The notes: generated from the sequence alone by a model not told the origin. Shown: positions 31,800 through 41,683, counted from the stretch's first letter. The stretch: 64,000 bases of DNA from Pelagibacteraceae bacterium AG-365-D07 (GCA_003280005.1 QCGH01000001.1:1-64000); one strand, 5' to 3'. Numbers and translations: made by a program.

Positions 31800-32723
31800 T
31801 CAATTGAATTCTAAAAGTGCGTTAACATGTTCATTTGCACTTTCAGCAAGAGCTTTAAGGTCATAGCCACCCTCAAGAATAGATACTACTTTACCATTAC
31901 AATAATCTTTAGTGGTTTCCAAAACTCTTCTGGTTATCTCATAATAGTCTTTAGATTCCAAATTTAACTGACATAAGGGATCATCTTTGTGAGCGTCAAA
32001 ACCTGCAGACATTAACACAAATTCAGGCTGAAATTCTTTTAGTCTTTTAAGCATATGTTCGTATGCATCAAAATATTCTCTGGAATTCGTACCCGCAGAT
32101 AGTGGAATATTCAAAGCATTATTATGATCTCCTTTTTCATATTCGGTCCCACCACCTGGATAGTATGGATATTGATGCAAGCTTGAGAAAAAAACATTCC
32201 TATTTGACTTGACTATGTCATAAGTTCCATTTCCAAAGTGGCAATCCCAATCAATTACTGCAACTCTTTTGTATTTATATTTTGAAATTAAATAATTTGC
32301 AGCTACACCAATATTGTTTATTACACAGAAACCCATAGCTTTACCTTTTTCAGCGTGATGGCCAGGGGGTCTTGTAACACAATGAGCAGCTTCAAATTCT
32401 TTGTTTTCAACACCATCAATAGCAGCAATTATTGAACCAACCGCATCGAAGGTTGCATCTTTGCTGCCAGGCGAAACAACTGTATCACCATCTAAAAATA
32501 CTAATCCTTTTTCAGGAAAAGAGCTTTCAACTGCATCTACATAACTAGACGAATGTGCTTGTTTTATAATATTTTTGTCAAAGTTAATTGGATTTTTCCA
32601 AACTAATTTTTTATTTTTTTTTAATGTTTCAAGTATTGAAGTAACTCTTGAGATGCTCTCAGGATGTCCAGAGCCAGTATTGTGATTTAAAGAAGATTTA
32701 GAGGTGATTACTGCTGTTCTCAT
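31800..32723 (-). CDS. Histone deacetylase superfamily hydrolase
   Basis: A 307-residue zinc hydrolase of the HDAC/AcuC/acetylpolyamine amidohydrolase superfamily. RPPGHHAEKGKAMGFCVINN holds the catalytic His pair, DWDCHFGNGT the zinc Asp and His, and LMSAGFDAHKDDPL the second zinc Asp; LEGGYD precedes the C-terminus. It could deacetylate proteins, polyamines or other amides. The start overlaps the dapE stop by one base, and a SET methyltransferase follows. Confidence 0.9.
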   Translation of the reverse strand: MRTAVITSKSSLNHNTGSGHPESISRVTSILETLKKNKKLVWKNPINFDKNIIKQAHSSSYVDAVESSFPEKGLVFLDGDTVVSPGSKDATFDAVGSIIAAIDGVENKEFEAAHCVTRPPGHHAEKGKAMGFCVINNIGVAANYLISKYKYKRVAVIDWDCHFGNGTYDIVKSNRNVFFSSLHQYPYYPGGGTEYEKGDHNNALNIPLSAGTNSREYFDAYEHMLKRLKEFQPEFVLMSAGFDAHKDDPLCQLNLESKDYYEITRRVLETTKDYCNGKVVSILEGGYDLKALAESANEHVNALLEFN

Positions 32724-33862
32724 TAAAAATAATTCTCTAAAATTTTATAATATATTTTAGTCAATTTTTTCAAATCTGAAATTGGCGATCTCTCATCGAC
32801 CATATGAATAGTAGTATTTCTTAATCCTAGCTCTAATCTCGGGATTGAACCCAAAAATCTACTATCGCTTGTACCACCTCTACAATTTAATTTAGCTGAG
32901 ATGCCTGTAACTCTTTTAACAATTTTTTTAACCATATAAATTTCTTTATTTGGCTTGGTATAAAAGGCTTCACCACTAACTCTATATTCTATTTTTGCTT
33001 TACATTTTTCTTTCTTGGCAACTGTATTAATGATCTTGCTTAGTTTTTTCTTAAGAGAAGATGATTTATGTTTAGAATTAAATCTAACATTAAATTTTGC
33101 ACTAGCAGATTGAGGCACTACATTTTCCGACAAATTATCTACATTCATTTTAGTAAATTCCAAATTAGATGGTGGCATAAATTTAGTACCGTTATCCAAA
33201 GACGAACTTTTCAATTTTGATATTACTTTAGCTAACGTTGTGCAAGGATTGATATAAGACCCAGCAAATGCCGAGTGTCCACTTTTTCCATATACTGTTA
33301 CAATTCCATTCATAGATCCACGTCTTCCAATTCTTATTTCATCACCAATTGATCTGTTTGAGGATGGCTCTCCTACTACAGAAAAATCTATTTTTTCACC
33401 TCTTTTTCTGAGATATTTCATAACAGCTGGACATCCATAGCCTGTGGTTTCTTCGTCAGCTGAAATAATAATTGAAATTGATCCTTTAAATTTTTTGTTC
33501 TTAATAAAACTGCTAACAGCACTTATCCAACAAGCCACACCACCTTTCATATCTTGGGAACCTCTTCCATTTAAATAACCTTTTCTAACTACAGCTTTAA
33601 AGGGAGGAATTTTCCAATTGTTAAGATTTGCAACTACGTCAGTATGTCCTAAGAAATTTATATGAGGTTTTGATTTACCAAACCTGGCATATAAATTAAG
33701 GGCTGGTTTTGGTCCAGTTCCTTTTGATTTAATAATTGTACATTTAAAACCAATAGCAATAAGTTTTCTTGATAAGAATTTCATTATACCCTTATCTTCA
33801 GTTTTAATTGTTGGAAATCTTATTAGCTCTTGAGCTAATTTTATTTCATTGTAGGTTTTCAT
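32723..33862 (-). CDS. dapE: Succinyl-diaminopimelate desuccinylase
   Basis: A 379-residue M20-family dizinc hydrolase. FLGHTDVV gives the first zinc His and Asp, GRGSQDMKGG the bridging Asp, SADEETTGYG the catalytic Glu pair, and GRRGSMNGIV plus the GKSGHSAFA dimerisation domain follow. It releases LL-diaminopimelate for lysine and peptidoglycan. It is next to dapD on the same strand, three bases apart. Confidence 0.94.
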   Translation of the reverse strand: MKTYNEIKLAQELIRFPTIKTEDKGIMKFLSRKLIAIGFKCTIIKSKGTGPKPALNLYARFGKSKPHINFLGHTDVVANLNNWKIPPFKAVVRKGYLNGRGSQDMKGGVACWISAVSSFIKNKKFKGSISIIISADEETTGYGCPAVMKYLRKRGEKIDFSVVGEPSSNRSIGDEIRIGRRGSMNGIVTVYGKSGHSAFAGSYINPCTTLAKVISKLKSSSLDNGTKFMPPSNLEFTKMNVDNLSENVVPQSASAKFNVRFNSKHKSSSLKKKLSKIINTVAKKEKCKAKIEYRVSGEAFYTKPNKEIYMVKKIVKRVTGISAKLNCRGGTSDSRFLGSIPRLELGLRNTTIHMVDERSPISDLKKLTKIYYKILENYF

Positions 33863-33865
33863 TAA

Positions 33866-34696
33866 TTAATCTCTCAAAAGATCATTAACAGATGTTTTTG
33901 ATCTTGTTTTTTCATCAACTTGTTTAATGATTACTGCACAGCTTAACGATGGTGCTGATGGATTATTTTTATCAGGTAAAGAGCCCGGTACAACTACTGA
34001 GTATGGAGGAATTTTACCATAAGTAATTTCACCTGTCGCACGGTTTACAATTTTAGTGCTTTGTGTGATTAGCATGCCCATACTTAGTACTGAGCCTTCT
34101 CCAACTATCACACCTTCCACAACTTCCGACATTGCCCCAACAAAAACATTATCTTCAATTATTGTTGGTAATGCTTGAGCGGGTTCCAAAACTCCTCCAA
34201 TCCCAGAACCTGCAGAAATATGACAATTTTTTCCAATCTGACAACAACTTCCTGCACGACTAAACGTATCCATCATAGTCCCTTCGTCAATGTAAGCGCC
34301 TATGTTTACATAGCAGGGCATGAGAACTGCATTTTTACCAACGAACGATCCTTTTCTTACTGGTGAATTAGGCACCATTCTAAAACCAGCTTTTTCATGA
34401 TCTCCTTTTGTCCATCCAGCTGTTTTTCCTTTAAGCAGATGTGCCTTATCGTACCAACTACTATAAGGACCATTTAAATTTTCCATTGGGTACATTCTAA
34501 AACTTAACATAATAGCTTTTTTAAGATGTTGATGAGTAACCCATTCACCATTGATTTTTTCAGCTACTCTTGCTTTTCCACTGTCCAAATCATCAATAAT
34601 TTGATTAACAGCATCTTTTAAAGACTTATCTGAATTTTGGTTCACTTGGTCTTTGTTTTCCCAAGCATCATTTATAATTTTTTTTATATCGCTCAT
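33866..34696 (-). CDS. dapD: Tetrahydrodipicolinate N-succinyltransferase
   Basis: A 276-residue left-handed beta-helix transferase. The N-terminal helical domain leads to hexapeptide repeats with IGAYIDEGTMMDTFSRAGSC and SGIGGVLEPAQALPTIIEDN, which are the DapD active-site strands. It uses succinyl-CoA to make the substrate that becomes DapE substrate after transamination. Length and motifs are ordinary. Confidence 0.95.
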   Translation of the reverse strand: MSDIKKIINDAWENKDQVNQNSDKSLKDAVNQIIDDLDSGKARVAEKINGEWVTHQHLKKAIMLSFRMYPMENLNGPYSSWYDKAHLLKGKTAGWTKGDHEKAGFRMVPNSPVRKGSFVGKNAVLMPCYVNIGAYIDEGTMMDTFSRAGSCCQIGKNCHISAGSGIGGVLEPAQALPTIIEDNVFVGAMSEVVEGVIVGEGSVLSMGMLITQSTKIVNRATGEITYGKIPPYSVVVPGSLPDKNNPSAPSLSCAVIIKQVDEKTRSKTSVNDLLRD

Positions 34697-34700
34697 AATT

Positions 34701-35390
34701 TTATTGTTCTTTTAATAACCTTATTTTTTTTAAAAATAAAGCAAGATTATCAATCCGATAATCTACTACATCTTTATATTTATCAATATCATTTATTGGC
34801 TCATCATTACTAAACCAAACTTTGATCATATCTTTTGCTGTCTCAGATGTGAGATTTTTACAAATATCCTCTACATAAACAGTTTCAGCATTTGCTGGTA
34901 TTTGAAATTTATCACATAATAATTTAAGAGATTCAGCATTTGGTTTTGGTTTAAAGTTAAAATCTACAATATCCATTACTTTTCCTTCAAATAAATCATC
35001 TATTCCTATTTTTTTCATACAATTCATTGCATGCTCTCTACTGCCATTAGTTGCACAGTATGCTTTTAGATTAAGTTTTAATAATTCATCTCGAAGCTCA
35101 ACATCTTTTTCAAGACAATCATAATTTATTGTGTGAACATATTTCAAAAATTCATGGGCATTAACTTTATCTGGGTGATTAATTAAAAGTCCATTTAATG
35201 AGGTATCATGTTTATAAAAATAGTCAGACTGAATTTCTTTTGCTTTAATTTTATCAATTCCAAGCTTGAGCGCTATAAATTCTGTCATTCTAGCTGATAC
35301 CTGGCCAAATAATGTTTTTAGGTACTTAGGGTGATATACACAACCGTCCATATCAAGAATTAGATATTTTACTTTTTTAAGATCTTTCAT
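34701..35390 (-). CDS. HAD-superfamily pyrimidine 5'-nucleotidase-like hydrolase
   Basis: A 229-residue HAD hydrolase. Motif I is LILDMDGCVYH with both catalytic Asp residues; motif II is the CATNGS Ser/Thr strand; motif III Lys is in FNFKPKPNAE; motif IV is VYVEDICKN. The cap and the DxDxCLY-like motif fit the Ssm1/Phm8 class of nucleotidases. It lies between dapD and argB and shares a four-base stop-start overlap with argB, but has no obvious link to either pathway. Confidence 0.87.
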   Translation of the reverse strand: MKDLKKVKYLILDMDGCVYHPKYLKTLFGQVSARMTEFIALKLGIDKIKAKEIQSDYFYKHDTSLNGLLINHPDKVNAHEFLKYVHTINYDCLEKDVELRDELLKLNLKAYCATNGSREHAMNCMKKIGIDDLFEGKVMDIVDFNFKPKPNAESLKLLCDKFQIPANAETVYVEDICKNLTSETAKDMIKVWFSNDEPINDIDKYKDVVDYRIDNLALFLKKIRLLKEQ

Positions 35391-36232
35391 TTTCTAATTA
35401 AAGTTCCTGCACCCTTATCGGAAAAAATTTCAAATAAAATTGAATGAGGTTTTCTTCCATCAACAATCACTACTCCCGTGACTCCATTATTTACAGCGTC
35501 AAGGCATGTATTAATTTTTGGTATCATACCTCCGGTTATGGTCTCATCTTTAATCATTTGTAAGATTTCTGAGGATGAAACTTCCTCTATAAGTTTTTTA
35601 TTTTTATCTAACACGCCTTCTATATTTGTCATTAAAATCAATCTTCTTGCCTTCAAAGATTTGGCTATAGCACCTGCTGCCGTATCTCCATTTATATTAT
35701 ACGTTTGATTATCTTTTAAGCCCAAAGGAGAGATAATAGGGACTAAATTTTTTTCTAATATATTATTAATTATATCATTATTAATTTTATTTGGTTTTCC
35801 AACAAATCCAAGTTCTTCAGATTCTTGAACAACTTCTATAACATTATTTTCCTTAGTATGAATTGAAACTGCCTCTGTATTTTTTTCTTTTAATGAATTA
35901 ACAATATCTTTATTGAAGTCAATTAAGACATCTTCTACTACATTTATAATTTTTTCATCAGTAACCCTTAGACCTTGTATAAATTTAGATTGAATATTTG
36001 ACTTGTCCAACTCTCTTTTAATTCTTGGTCCGCCTCCGTGAATTACTACAATTGATAAGCCTAATTTATTTAATACACTTATATCTTTGATAAAATTGTT
36101 GAATATATTTCTATCTATAAAAACATTTCCTCCATATTTAATAACTATTAAGTCGTTTTTATATTTATCAATATATTTATTTACTTCATTGATGGAGGGT
36201 CCATCTATTGGAAGCAAATCTTTTGTGTTCAT
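35387..36232 (-). CDS. argB: Acetylglutamate kinase
   Basis: A 281-residue amino acid kinase. IKYGGNVF is the phosphate-binding Lys-Gly-Gly strand, VIHGGGPRIKREL binds substrate, GLRVTDEK follows, and NGDTAAGAIAKSL with GGMIPKINTCLDAV complete the site. It phosphorylates N-acetylglutamate in arginine synthesis. The usual GLSGKDG-type segment after the N-K-D-I-V helix reads SIHTKEN here, a departure from the family. Confidence 0.94.
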   Translation of the reverse strand: MNTKDLLPIDGPSINEVNKYIDKYKNDLIVIKYGGNVFIDRNIFNNFIKDISVLNKLGLSIVVIHGGGPRIKRELDKSNIQSKFIQGLRVTDEKIINVVEDVLIDFNKDIVNSLKEKNTEAVSIHTKENNVIEVVQESEELGFVGKPNKINNDIINNILEKNLVPIISPLGLKDNQTYNINGDTAAGAIAKSLKARRLILMTNIEGVLDKNKKLIEEVSSSEILQMIKDETITGGMIPKINTCLDAVNNGVTGVVIVDGRKPHSILFEIFSDKGAGTLIRK

Positions 36233-36234
36233 TT

Positions 36235-37920
36235 TTATACTTGAGTTTTAACAGTTGTCTTCCTCATGATAACAACTTGTTGCATCATTGTGAAAATGTT
36301 GTTGAAAGTCCAATATATTACCAAACCACTAGGAAATGGAGCTAATATTACAGTTAAAAATAAAGGAAAGAACATGAAAATTTTAGCTTGAATAGGATCT
36401 GGTGGAGCGGGGTTTAGTTTTTGTTGTAGATACATAGTAAGACCCATTAAACAAGGCCATGCTCCAATAATTAAAAAGTTTGGCACATCAAATGGAATTA
36501 ATCCAAAAGCATTAAATATACTTGTGGGGTCTCTTTCGCTTAAGTCATTTATCCATCCAAAGAATGGCTGGTGTCTCATCTCGATTGTCACAAATAACAT
36601 TTTATAAATAGCAAAGAAGAAAGGGATTTGAAGTAGTATTGGGAAGCAACCACTTAAAGGGTTTACTTTTTCTCTTCGATATAACGCCATCATTTCTTGT
36701 TGGAGTTTTACCTTATCTTCTTTGTGTAGCTCTTTTAATCTTGCCATTTCTGGCTGTAATAATTTCATACGTGCCATTGACTTAAATGACATATTTGCAA
36801 GTGGAAAGAATGCAATCCTAATACAAATTGTTATCAAAATAATTGCTATCCCAAAGTTTCCTGAAAACTCAAAAAAATAATCTATTGCAAAGAATAAAGG
36901 TTTAACTAACCAGTAAAACCAGCCCCAATCAATTACTAAGTCAAACTTGCTTATATTTTGATTTTCGGCATAGCCATCAATAATATCAACCTCTTTTGCT
37001 GCAACTATAACTTTAAAATTGTTTGATTTAGTTTCGTTGGCACCAACTGTGGTTGGTTTATTCTCTATAAAACTTGCTTTAAATTTATTTTTATAATCAA
37101 AATCTGCTCTAAAAGATTTATTTTCTTCAGGTATAATACTCGCTACCCAATATTTATCTACAATTGCAACATATCCTTCCTCAGCATTTTTTGAATATGA
37201 TTTTTCCTCTATATCGTCATAATCTTCTTCAACTAAACTTCCATCAAATACGCCAAGAAGACCTTCGTGAAGTATATAAAAATTAGTTACTTCTGGAGCA
37301 GTGTTTCTTATCACCTGTCCGTAAGGATAAAAATTATAAGTCTTTTCAGAATTGTTAGTTATTTTTTGTTCAACGTTAAATAAAAACTTATCATCTAATT
37401 TTATAATCTTTTCAAAAATAATATTATTATCGTTAGTCCATTTTAACTTTATCGGAGTACTTGGCGTAAGCTTATTGTTGCCTTCAATTTTCCAAATTGT
37501 CTTATTATTAGGGGTTTCAATTTCATTATTATTAATAGCCCATCCAGAATCTATATAATAACCGGTTTTAATTTCTTTTGGATTTAATAAAGTTACTTTT
37601 TCATTTCCATTAACTGTTGTTGTATAATTTTTAAAAGTAAGATCATCAATGACCGCCCCATTTAAGGAAATTGACCCAATTATATTTTCATTTTCAAAAA
37701 ATATCCTTTCACTTTCATTAATTGCACTCTCTCTGGTTATTACTTTTATCTCTTCATTTTCTATTAATTTTGGAGCATCTTCGTTTTGAGTTATTTCGTT
37801 TTTTTCTTTTTCTAATTTAGCTTCATTTACTTCTTGAGGGCTCGGTGCAAAAAATAAACCCCAGAGCACAATAATAGCGGCACTTAATGAAACTGCGGCT
37901 AATGTATTTTTTAAATCCAT
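36235..37920 (-). CDS. yidC: Membrane protein insertase YidC
   Basis: A 561-residue Oxa1/YidC insertase. A first transmembrane helix (residues 5-24) precedes a large periplasmic beta-sandwich domain (about 60-330), then the conserved five-helix core with W-G-W-F-Y-W, SFKSMARMKLLQPEMARLKE, a cytoplasmic coiled-coil loop and GCFPILLQIPFFFAIYKML. It inserts membrane proteins with or without SecYEG. It is in the conserved rpmH-rnpA-yidD-yidC order; argB follows where engB often stands. Confidence 0.97.
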   Translation of the reverse strand: MDLKNTLAAVSLSAAIIVLWGLFFAPSPQEVNEAKLEKEKNEITQNEDAPKLIENEEIKVITRESAINESERIFFENENIIGSISLNGAVIDDLTFKNYTTTVNGNEKVTLLNPKEIKTGYYIDSGWAINNNEIETPNNKTIWKIEGNNKLTPSTPIKLKWTNDNNIIFEKIIKLDDKFLFNVEQKITNNSEKTYNFYPYGQVIRNTAPEVTNFYILHEGLLGVFDGSLVEEDYDDIEEKSYSKNAEEGYVAIVDKYWVASIIPEENKSFRADFDYKNKFKASFIENKPTTVGANETKSNNFKVIVAAKEVDIIDGYAENQNISKFDLVIDWGWFYWLVKPLFFAIDYFFEFSGNFGIAIILITICIRIAFFPLANMSFKSMARMKLLQPEMARLKELHKEDKVKLQQEMMALYRREKVNPLSGCFPILLQIPFFFAIYKMLFVTIEMRHQPFFGWINDLSERDPTSIFNAFGLIPFDVPNFLIIGAWPCLMGLTMYLQQKLNPAPPDPIQAKIFMFFPLFLTVILAPFPSGLVIYWTFNNIFTMMQQVVIMRKTTVKTQV

Positions 37921-38144
37921 TAATTTTTACCTTTCTTAACGGGGTCATATCCATGTCCTCCAAGAGGATGACAAGATAAAATTCTTTTTGAGCCTTTTAT
38001 AGTACCTTTAACGACTCCATATTCGTTTAAGCAATCTATAAAATATTCTGAACAGGTTGGTAAATATCTGCAACTTTGACCAAGAACAGGGGATAGAATT
38101 AATTTATAAATTTTTATTAGATAAATTAGTATATTTTTAATCAT
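37920..38144 (-). CDS. yidD: Membrane protein insertion efficiency factor YidD
   Basis: A 74-residue protein with the YidD signatures: an amphipathic N-terminal helix with LIKIYKLILSPVLGQSCRYLPTCSEY, and the end LSCHPLGGHGYDPV. Its Cys-containing motif is complete. It aids membrane insertion alongside YidC and overlaps both rnpA and yidC by a few bases. Confidence 0.95.
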   Translation of the reverse strand: MIKNILIYLIKIYKLILSPVLGQSCRYLPTCSEYFIDCLNEYGVVKGTIKGSKRILSCHPLGGHGYDPVKKGKN

Positions 38145-38482
38145 CTTACTTTTGTTAAATCCTTAAATATTGAGTCTTTTATCATTTTATAATTAGCATC
38201 ATAGATATTTTTCTTTGCAATAAACAAATATGAATAATTTAAGTTCATATTTATAGATTTTACAGCGTCATTAATAATATTTCTTAATCTTCTTTTAATT
38301 TTATTTCGTTTTACTGCATTACCTATTTTTTTCTTTGCTACAAAACTAATATTAAGAAGTTTATTATTTTTTGAAGAAAGTTTTCTAAAAAAAATCGTTG
38401 AATAAGGATTTGAAATTTTTTTCCCATTCAATAAATTTTTAAAATCCTCACTCTTTGAAAGACTTGAGATTTTACTCTTCAT
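38141..38482 (-). CDS. rnpA: Ribonuclease P protein component
   Basis: A 113-residue basic protein. SLSKSEDFKNLL at the start and the RNR motif region (GNAVKRNKIKRRLRNI) are diagnostic of RnpA, which binds the RNase P RNA for tRNA 5' maturation. The initiating ATG overlaps the rpmH stop by one base (TAATG). Confidence 0.95.
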   Translation of the reverse strand: MKSKISSLSKSEDFKNLLNGKKISNPYSTIFFRKLSSKNNKLLNISFVAKKKIGNAVKRNKIKRRLRNIINDAVKSINMNLNYSYLFIAKKNIYDANYKMIKDSIFKDLTKVR

Positions 38483-38616
38483 TAAACCGAAAGTTTTTTT
38501 CTACCTTTTTTTCTTCTGTTTTTCAGAACTTTTTGTCTTTTTTTCGTAGACATTCTAGATCTAAAACCATGTTTTCTTTTTCTTTTTACTCTACTTGGAT
38601 GCCAGGTTCTTTTCAT
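38482..38616 (-). CDS. rpmH: 50S ribosomal protein L34
   Basis: A 44-residue very basic protein starting [20 protein letters not shown], with [23 protein letters not shown] to the end, which is L34. It reads from the ATG complementary to 38614-38616 to TAA at 38482-38484 and leads the rpmH-rnpA-yidD-yidC operon. It is too short for many gene finders. Confidence 0.97.
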   Translation of the reverse strand: MKRTWHPSRVKRKRKHGFRSRMSTKKRQKVLKNRRKKGRKKLSV

Positions 38617-38698
38617 AGGTTATTATATTATTGTTAAAATTTCGTTCTTATAGAAAATAAAACTATATAAGTACAGGTATTTTTAATAAATTATCCCT

Positions 38699-39415
38699 AT
38701 GAACAATACAAAAAATATAAAAATATTTATAGGAATTACATACATTTTGATAATTTTTATTTTTTTATGGTTTTTTTTTAAAAATTTTTCAATTAATGAT
38801 TTTACCAGTTTTGAGATAATTAAGAACAATAGAAGTATTTTAGAGAATATAAAAAATAAAAATATTTTATTATCTAGTCTAATATTTTATTTGGCTACTA
38901 TAATCTGGGTCTTGCTTCTTGGTTTCGGATCACCAATATTTCTGGTTGGAGGATTTATTTTTGGAAAATGGCTAGGCACTTTTCTAGTTGTATTTGGTTT
39001 ATCTACAGGTGCAACATTATTATATATTTTAGCTAATTTCTTTTTCAAAAAAATAATAGAAGAGCAATTTTCTAAAAAATTTGAAAATTTAACCATAAAG
39101 TTTAAAAGAAATGAATTTATTTTTTTTCTTATCTACAGATTTGTTGGCGGTATACCATTTTTTTTGTCAAATATTTTGCCTACTTTATTTAACATTAAAA
39201 TAAAAAATTTCTTTTTTGGATCTGTTCTTGGAATGGCTCCACAACTTTTTGTAGGGGTATCTCTAGGGGCAGGACTTAATAAAATACTAGAGGAAAATAA
39301 TGAACCACCTTCTTTTTACGATTTAATATTTACTCCTGATATTTATATACCAATCTTAGCATTAATATTTTTAATTTTTATTGCCTTTTTTTTAAAAAGA
39401 ATTTTTTATAAGTGA
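38699..39415 (+). CDS. TVP38/TMEM64 (SNARE-associated) family membrane protein
   Basis: A 238-residue polytopic protein with about five or six hydrophobic spans. The central GSPIFLVGGFIFGKWLGTFLVVFGLSTGATLLYILANFF and RFVGGIPFFLSNILPTLFNI followed by FFGSVLGMAPQLFVGVSLGAGL match the DedA-like TVP38 domain. Such proteins may transport or scramble lipids. It diverges from rpmH over 82 bp and converges with the next gene, overlapping by 10 bp. Confidence 0.87.
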   Translation: MNNTKNIKIFIGITYILIIFIFLWFFFKNFSINDFTSFEIIKNNRSILENIKNKNILLSSLIFYLATIIWVLLLGFGSPIFLVGGFIFGKWLGTFLVVFGLSTGATLLYILANFFFKKIIEEQFSKKFENLTIKFKRNEFIFFLIYRFVGGIPFFLSNILPTLFNIKIKNFFFGSVLGMAPQLFVGVSLGAGLNKILEENNEPPSFYDLIFTPDIYIPILALIFLIFIAFFLKRIFYK

Positions 39416-40605
39416 CCTCTGATAAAAAAACTTAAAGTTTTATAAGGTATTCTGTAACCTGGGAATGAAGCAATATCGCCAGTCAATGCAGTTTTGGGAT
39501 TCCAACCAAAGCAAAATATTATGAATAGAAATACAAAAATTTTCTTACTCATCTTATTTAAAAAGTTGTTTTTTATATTTTGATTTAAATAAATATATTG
39601 ATTTTTAAACAAGTAGAAAAAAAATATTGCAGTGAAAACGTAACTTATATTTACCCATCTTCCCCAATCGTATCCTATAGCAAATATTATAATTACTGGT
39701 AACAAAGAAATAATTGCTGGATAAAACAAACTTGAAAAATTTTTCAAAAAAATAATATTTTTGTTTATTAAAATTGAGTTCTTAAATAAAATAAATATTG
39801 GACCAAATCCTATAAGAAAAATCATTATATATCTGAATACTCTTTCAAATGTGTATGCATCAATCGGATTTAGTTGGTCAAGAATTGTTGACTTTGATTT
39901 TAATAAAGCACAAGACATGTAGCATGTTTCGCCAAACTCATTTTTTAAAATATTGCTCATCAAATCATGGTTTTCAGAAGTAATTGGGTTGAAAGCTATA
40001 TAAAACGCAACAATAATACCTGGTATAAAAAGAAATATAATTTTGAAAAAATCAAAATTAATTTTTGAAATTTTATTTTCGATTAACTCGATTAAAAAAA
40101 TTAATGGAAGATAAAAAACAACAGGCTCCCATACCAAAACAGCTAATATTAAAAATAATATAAAGGAGATTTTTTTAAAGTATTTTATTTTCGGAACAAA
40201 TAAGTACGCAATGTAAAGAGAGAATACAATAATTTCCTTTCTTGCAAGAACTTCTATTTCTGCAATGGGATATAGAATAAATATAGGTGCAAATATAGCT
40301 AATAAAGTTAAACGATTATGCTTTATATCTTTTAGAAAATTAAATAGTAAAATAAAATAAATTGAACACGAAATAATTTGTAAAATATATATTATCCATC
40401 TTAAATTTTGATCAAAAGTTCTAGATAAAAAGATAGCAATTTGTCCAATTATACCTCGCTTTGTGAAACCACCCTCGTAGTTAATCAGCCATTCTGAGAT
40501 TGTGGAGTCATTTGGAACAGGATATTTTAAGTATAGAAAAAAATATGAAAAAAATAACAATGAAATTAAATACAAGAATAATTTAAAATTAATATTTTGA
40601 CTCAT
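39406..40605 (-). CDS. Polytopic membrane protein, possibly polysaccharide-related
   Basis: A 399-residue protein with roughly ten hydrophobic segments spread over its length and few extended soluble regions. An early loop has SEWLINYEGGFTKRGIIGQ and a later one carries a charged Glu-Val-Leu-Ala-Arg-Lys stretch. The topology resembles polysaccharide polymerases or GT-C-like proteins, but I see no diagnostic motif. It overlaps the nucleotide-sugar dehydratase-like gene by 17 bp, so the two are probably one unit working on envelope glycans. Function is not assigned. Confidence 0.7.
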   Translation of the reverse strand: MSQNINFKLFLYLISLLFFSYFFLYLKYPVPNDSTISEWLINYEGGFTKRGIIGQIAIFLSRTFDQNLRWIIYILQIISCSIYFILLFNFLKDIKHNRLTLLAIFAPIFILYPIAEIEVLARKEIIVFSLYIAYLFVPKIKYFKKISFILFLILAVLVWEPVVFYLPLIFLIELIENKISKINFDFFKIIFLFIPGIIVAFYIAFNPITSENHDLMSNILKNEFGETCYMSCALLKSKSTILDQLNPIDAYTFERVFRYIMIFLIGFGPIFILFKNSILINKNIIFLKNFSSLFYPAIISLLPVIIIFAIGYDWGRWVNISYVFTAIFFFYLFKNQYIYLNQNIKNNFLNKMSKKIFVFLFIIFCFGWNPKTALTGDIASFPGYRIPYKTLSFFIRGHL

Positions 40606-41554
40606 TTAAATAATATTTTATTAGTTTATAAATAATCTTCTTTCCATAAACTTTATACTTATAGTTAATATTGTTTGATATAAAAGTTTTTTTTGAATTT
40701 GATTTTTTTATATTAAAGTCATTTGGTCTTATATATTTTTTGTTCATAAATACGAATTTGCGGTAGTCTAAATCAAAAAATTTAAATGCAAATTCTAACA
40801 TTTTTTTAGCTGAAAAAATTTTTTGATTTGAAAGTAAAAAGTCTTGAGGTTTTTTTTGTAAAAAATGAAGCATATATTTAATTTGTTCTTCACACCAATT
40901 CCATTCCCTAGATATATTTAAATTACCAAAATAAGTTTTTTTTCTATACTTATATGCATCTATTGCTGCTAAACACATCTTCGGTATCAGAAAATACTTT
41001 TCTCTGTAAATTGACTCAGTGTTAAATATAATTGCGTTGTATGCTTTTAGGTTATATTTTTCTCTAAATTCTTTAGTTAAGTTAAAAGATAATAATTTAG
41101 ATCTTCCATAAGGACTAATAGGCTTCTTTTTTGAGCCTATGTCCAGTTTTTTATTTGTTTTCGCAAATATTTCACAACTATTTGCATTTAAAAATTTACA
41201 ATTAATCTTTCTAAATCTAATATTTTCAAGAAAATTTTTACAACCAACATAATTGCTCAAATATGTTTCTCTTGGTTTTTGAAAAGATAAACCTGGAGAA
41301 CTTAACCCAGCAAAATAATATATAAAATTTGGTTTATATTTTTTTAAAATAAGATCAATTTTCTTGGGTTTTAAAACATCTAATTTAATAATTTTAATAT
41401 ATTTATTTTTAGTACTAAATTTTTTTTTTGTTTTTTTAATATTTCTTGTTGTAATTATTACTTTCACTTTCTTTTTAATTAATTGGAGAGCTAATGTAAT
41501 ACCAAATTGGCCCGATCCACCTACTATAATCGAAGTTTTATTTATTGAGGACAT
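40589..41554 (-). CDS. GDP-mannose 4,6-dehydratase-like SDR protein
   Basis: A 321-residue extended SDR. IIVGGSGQFGITLALQL is the NAD(P) loop; YYFAGLSSPGLSF, ANSCEIFA (Ser/Thr and Glu) and SPYGRSK (YxxxK) give the active site; FNTESIYRE and REWNW match the GMD family end, where the usual H-E-S/P-R-R-G-x-x-F-V becomes NTESIYREKYF. It would act on an NDP-hexose. The next gene on the strand is the membrane protein; tRNA-Thr lies 130 bp upstream. Confidence 0.8.
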   Translation of the reverse strand: MSSINKTSIIVGGSGQFGITLALQLIKKKVKVIITTRNIKKTKKKFSTKNKYIKIIKLDVLKPKKIDLILKKYKPNFIYYFAGLSSPGLSFQKPRETYLSNYVGCKNFLENIRFRKINCKFLNANSCEIFAKTNKKLDIGSKKKPISPYGRSKLLSFNLTKEFREKYNLKAYNAIIFNTESIYREKYFLIPKMCLAAIDAYKYRKKTYFGNLNISREWNWCEEQIKYMLHFLQKKPQDFLLSNQKIFSAKKMLEFAFKFFDLDYRKFVFMNKKYIRPNDFNIKKSNSKKTFISNNINYKYKVYGKKIIYKLIKYYLNESKY

Positions 41555-41683
41555 TTTTTATTATGAATAAAAAAAATATTATTTTTTTCACTAACTTACA
41601 ACGAAAAAGGGAATAGTAGCGTATTTTTAAGAATATTAAATAATTTAGGATTTTTGAATAAGATATAATTTATTTGTTTATTT

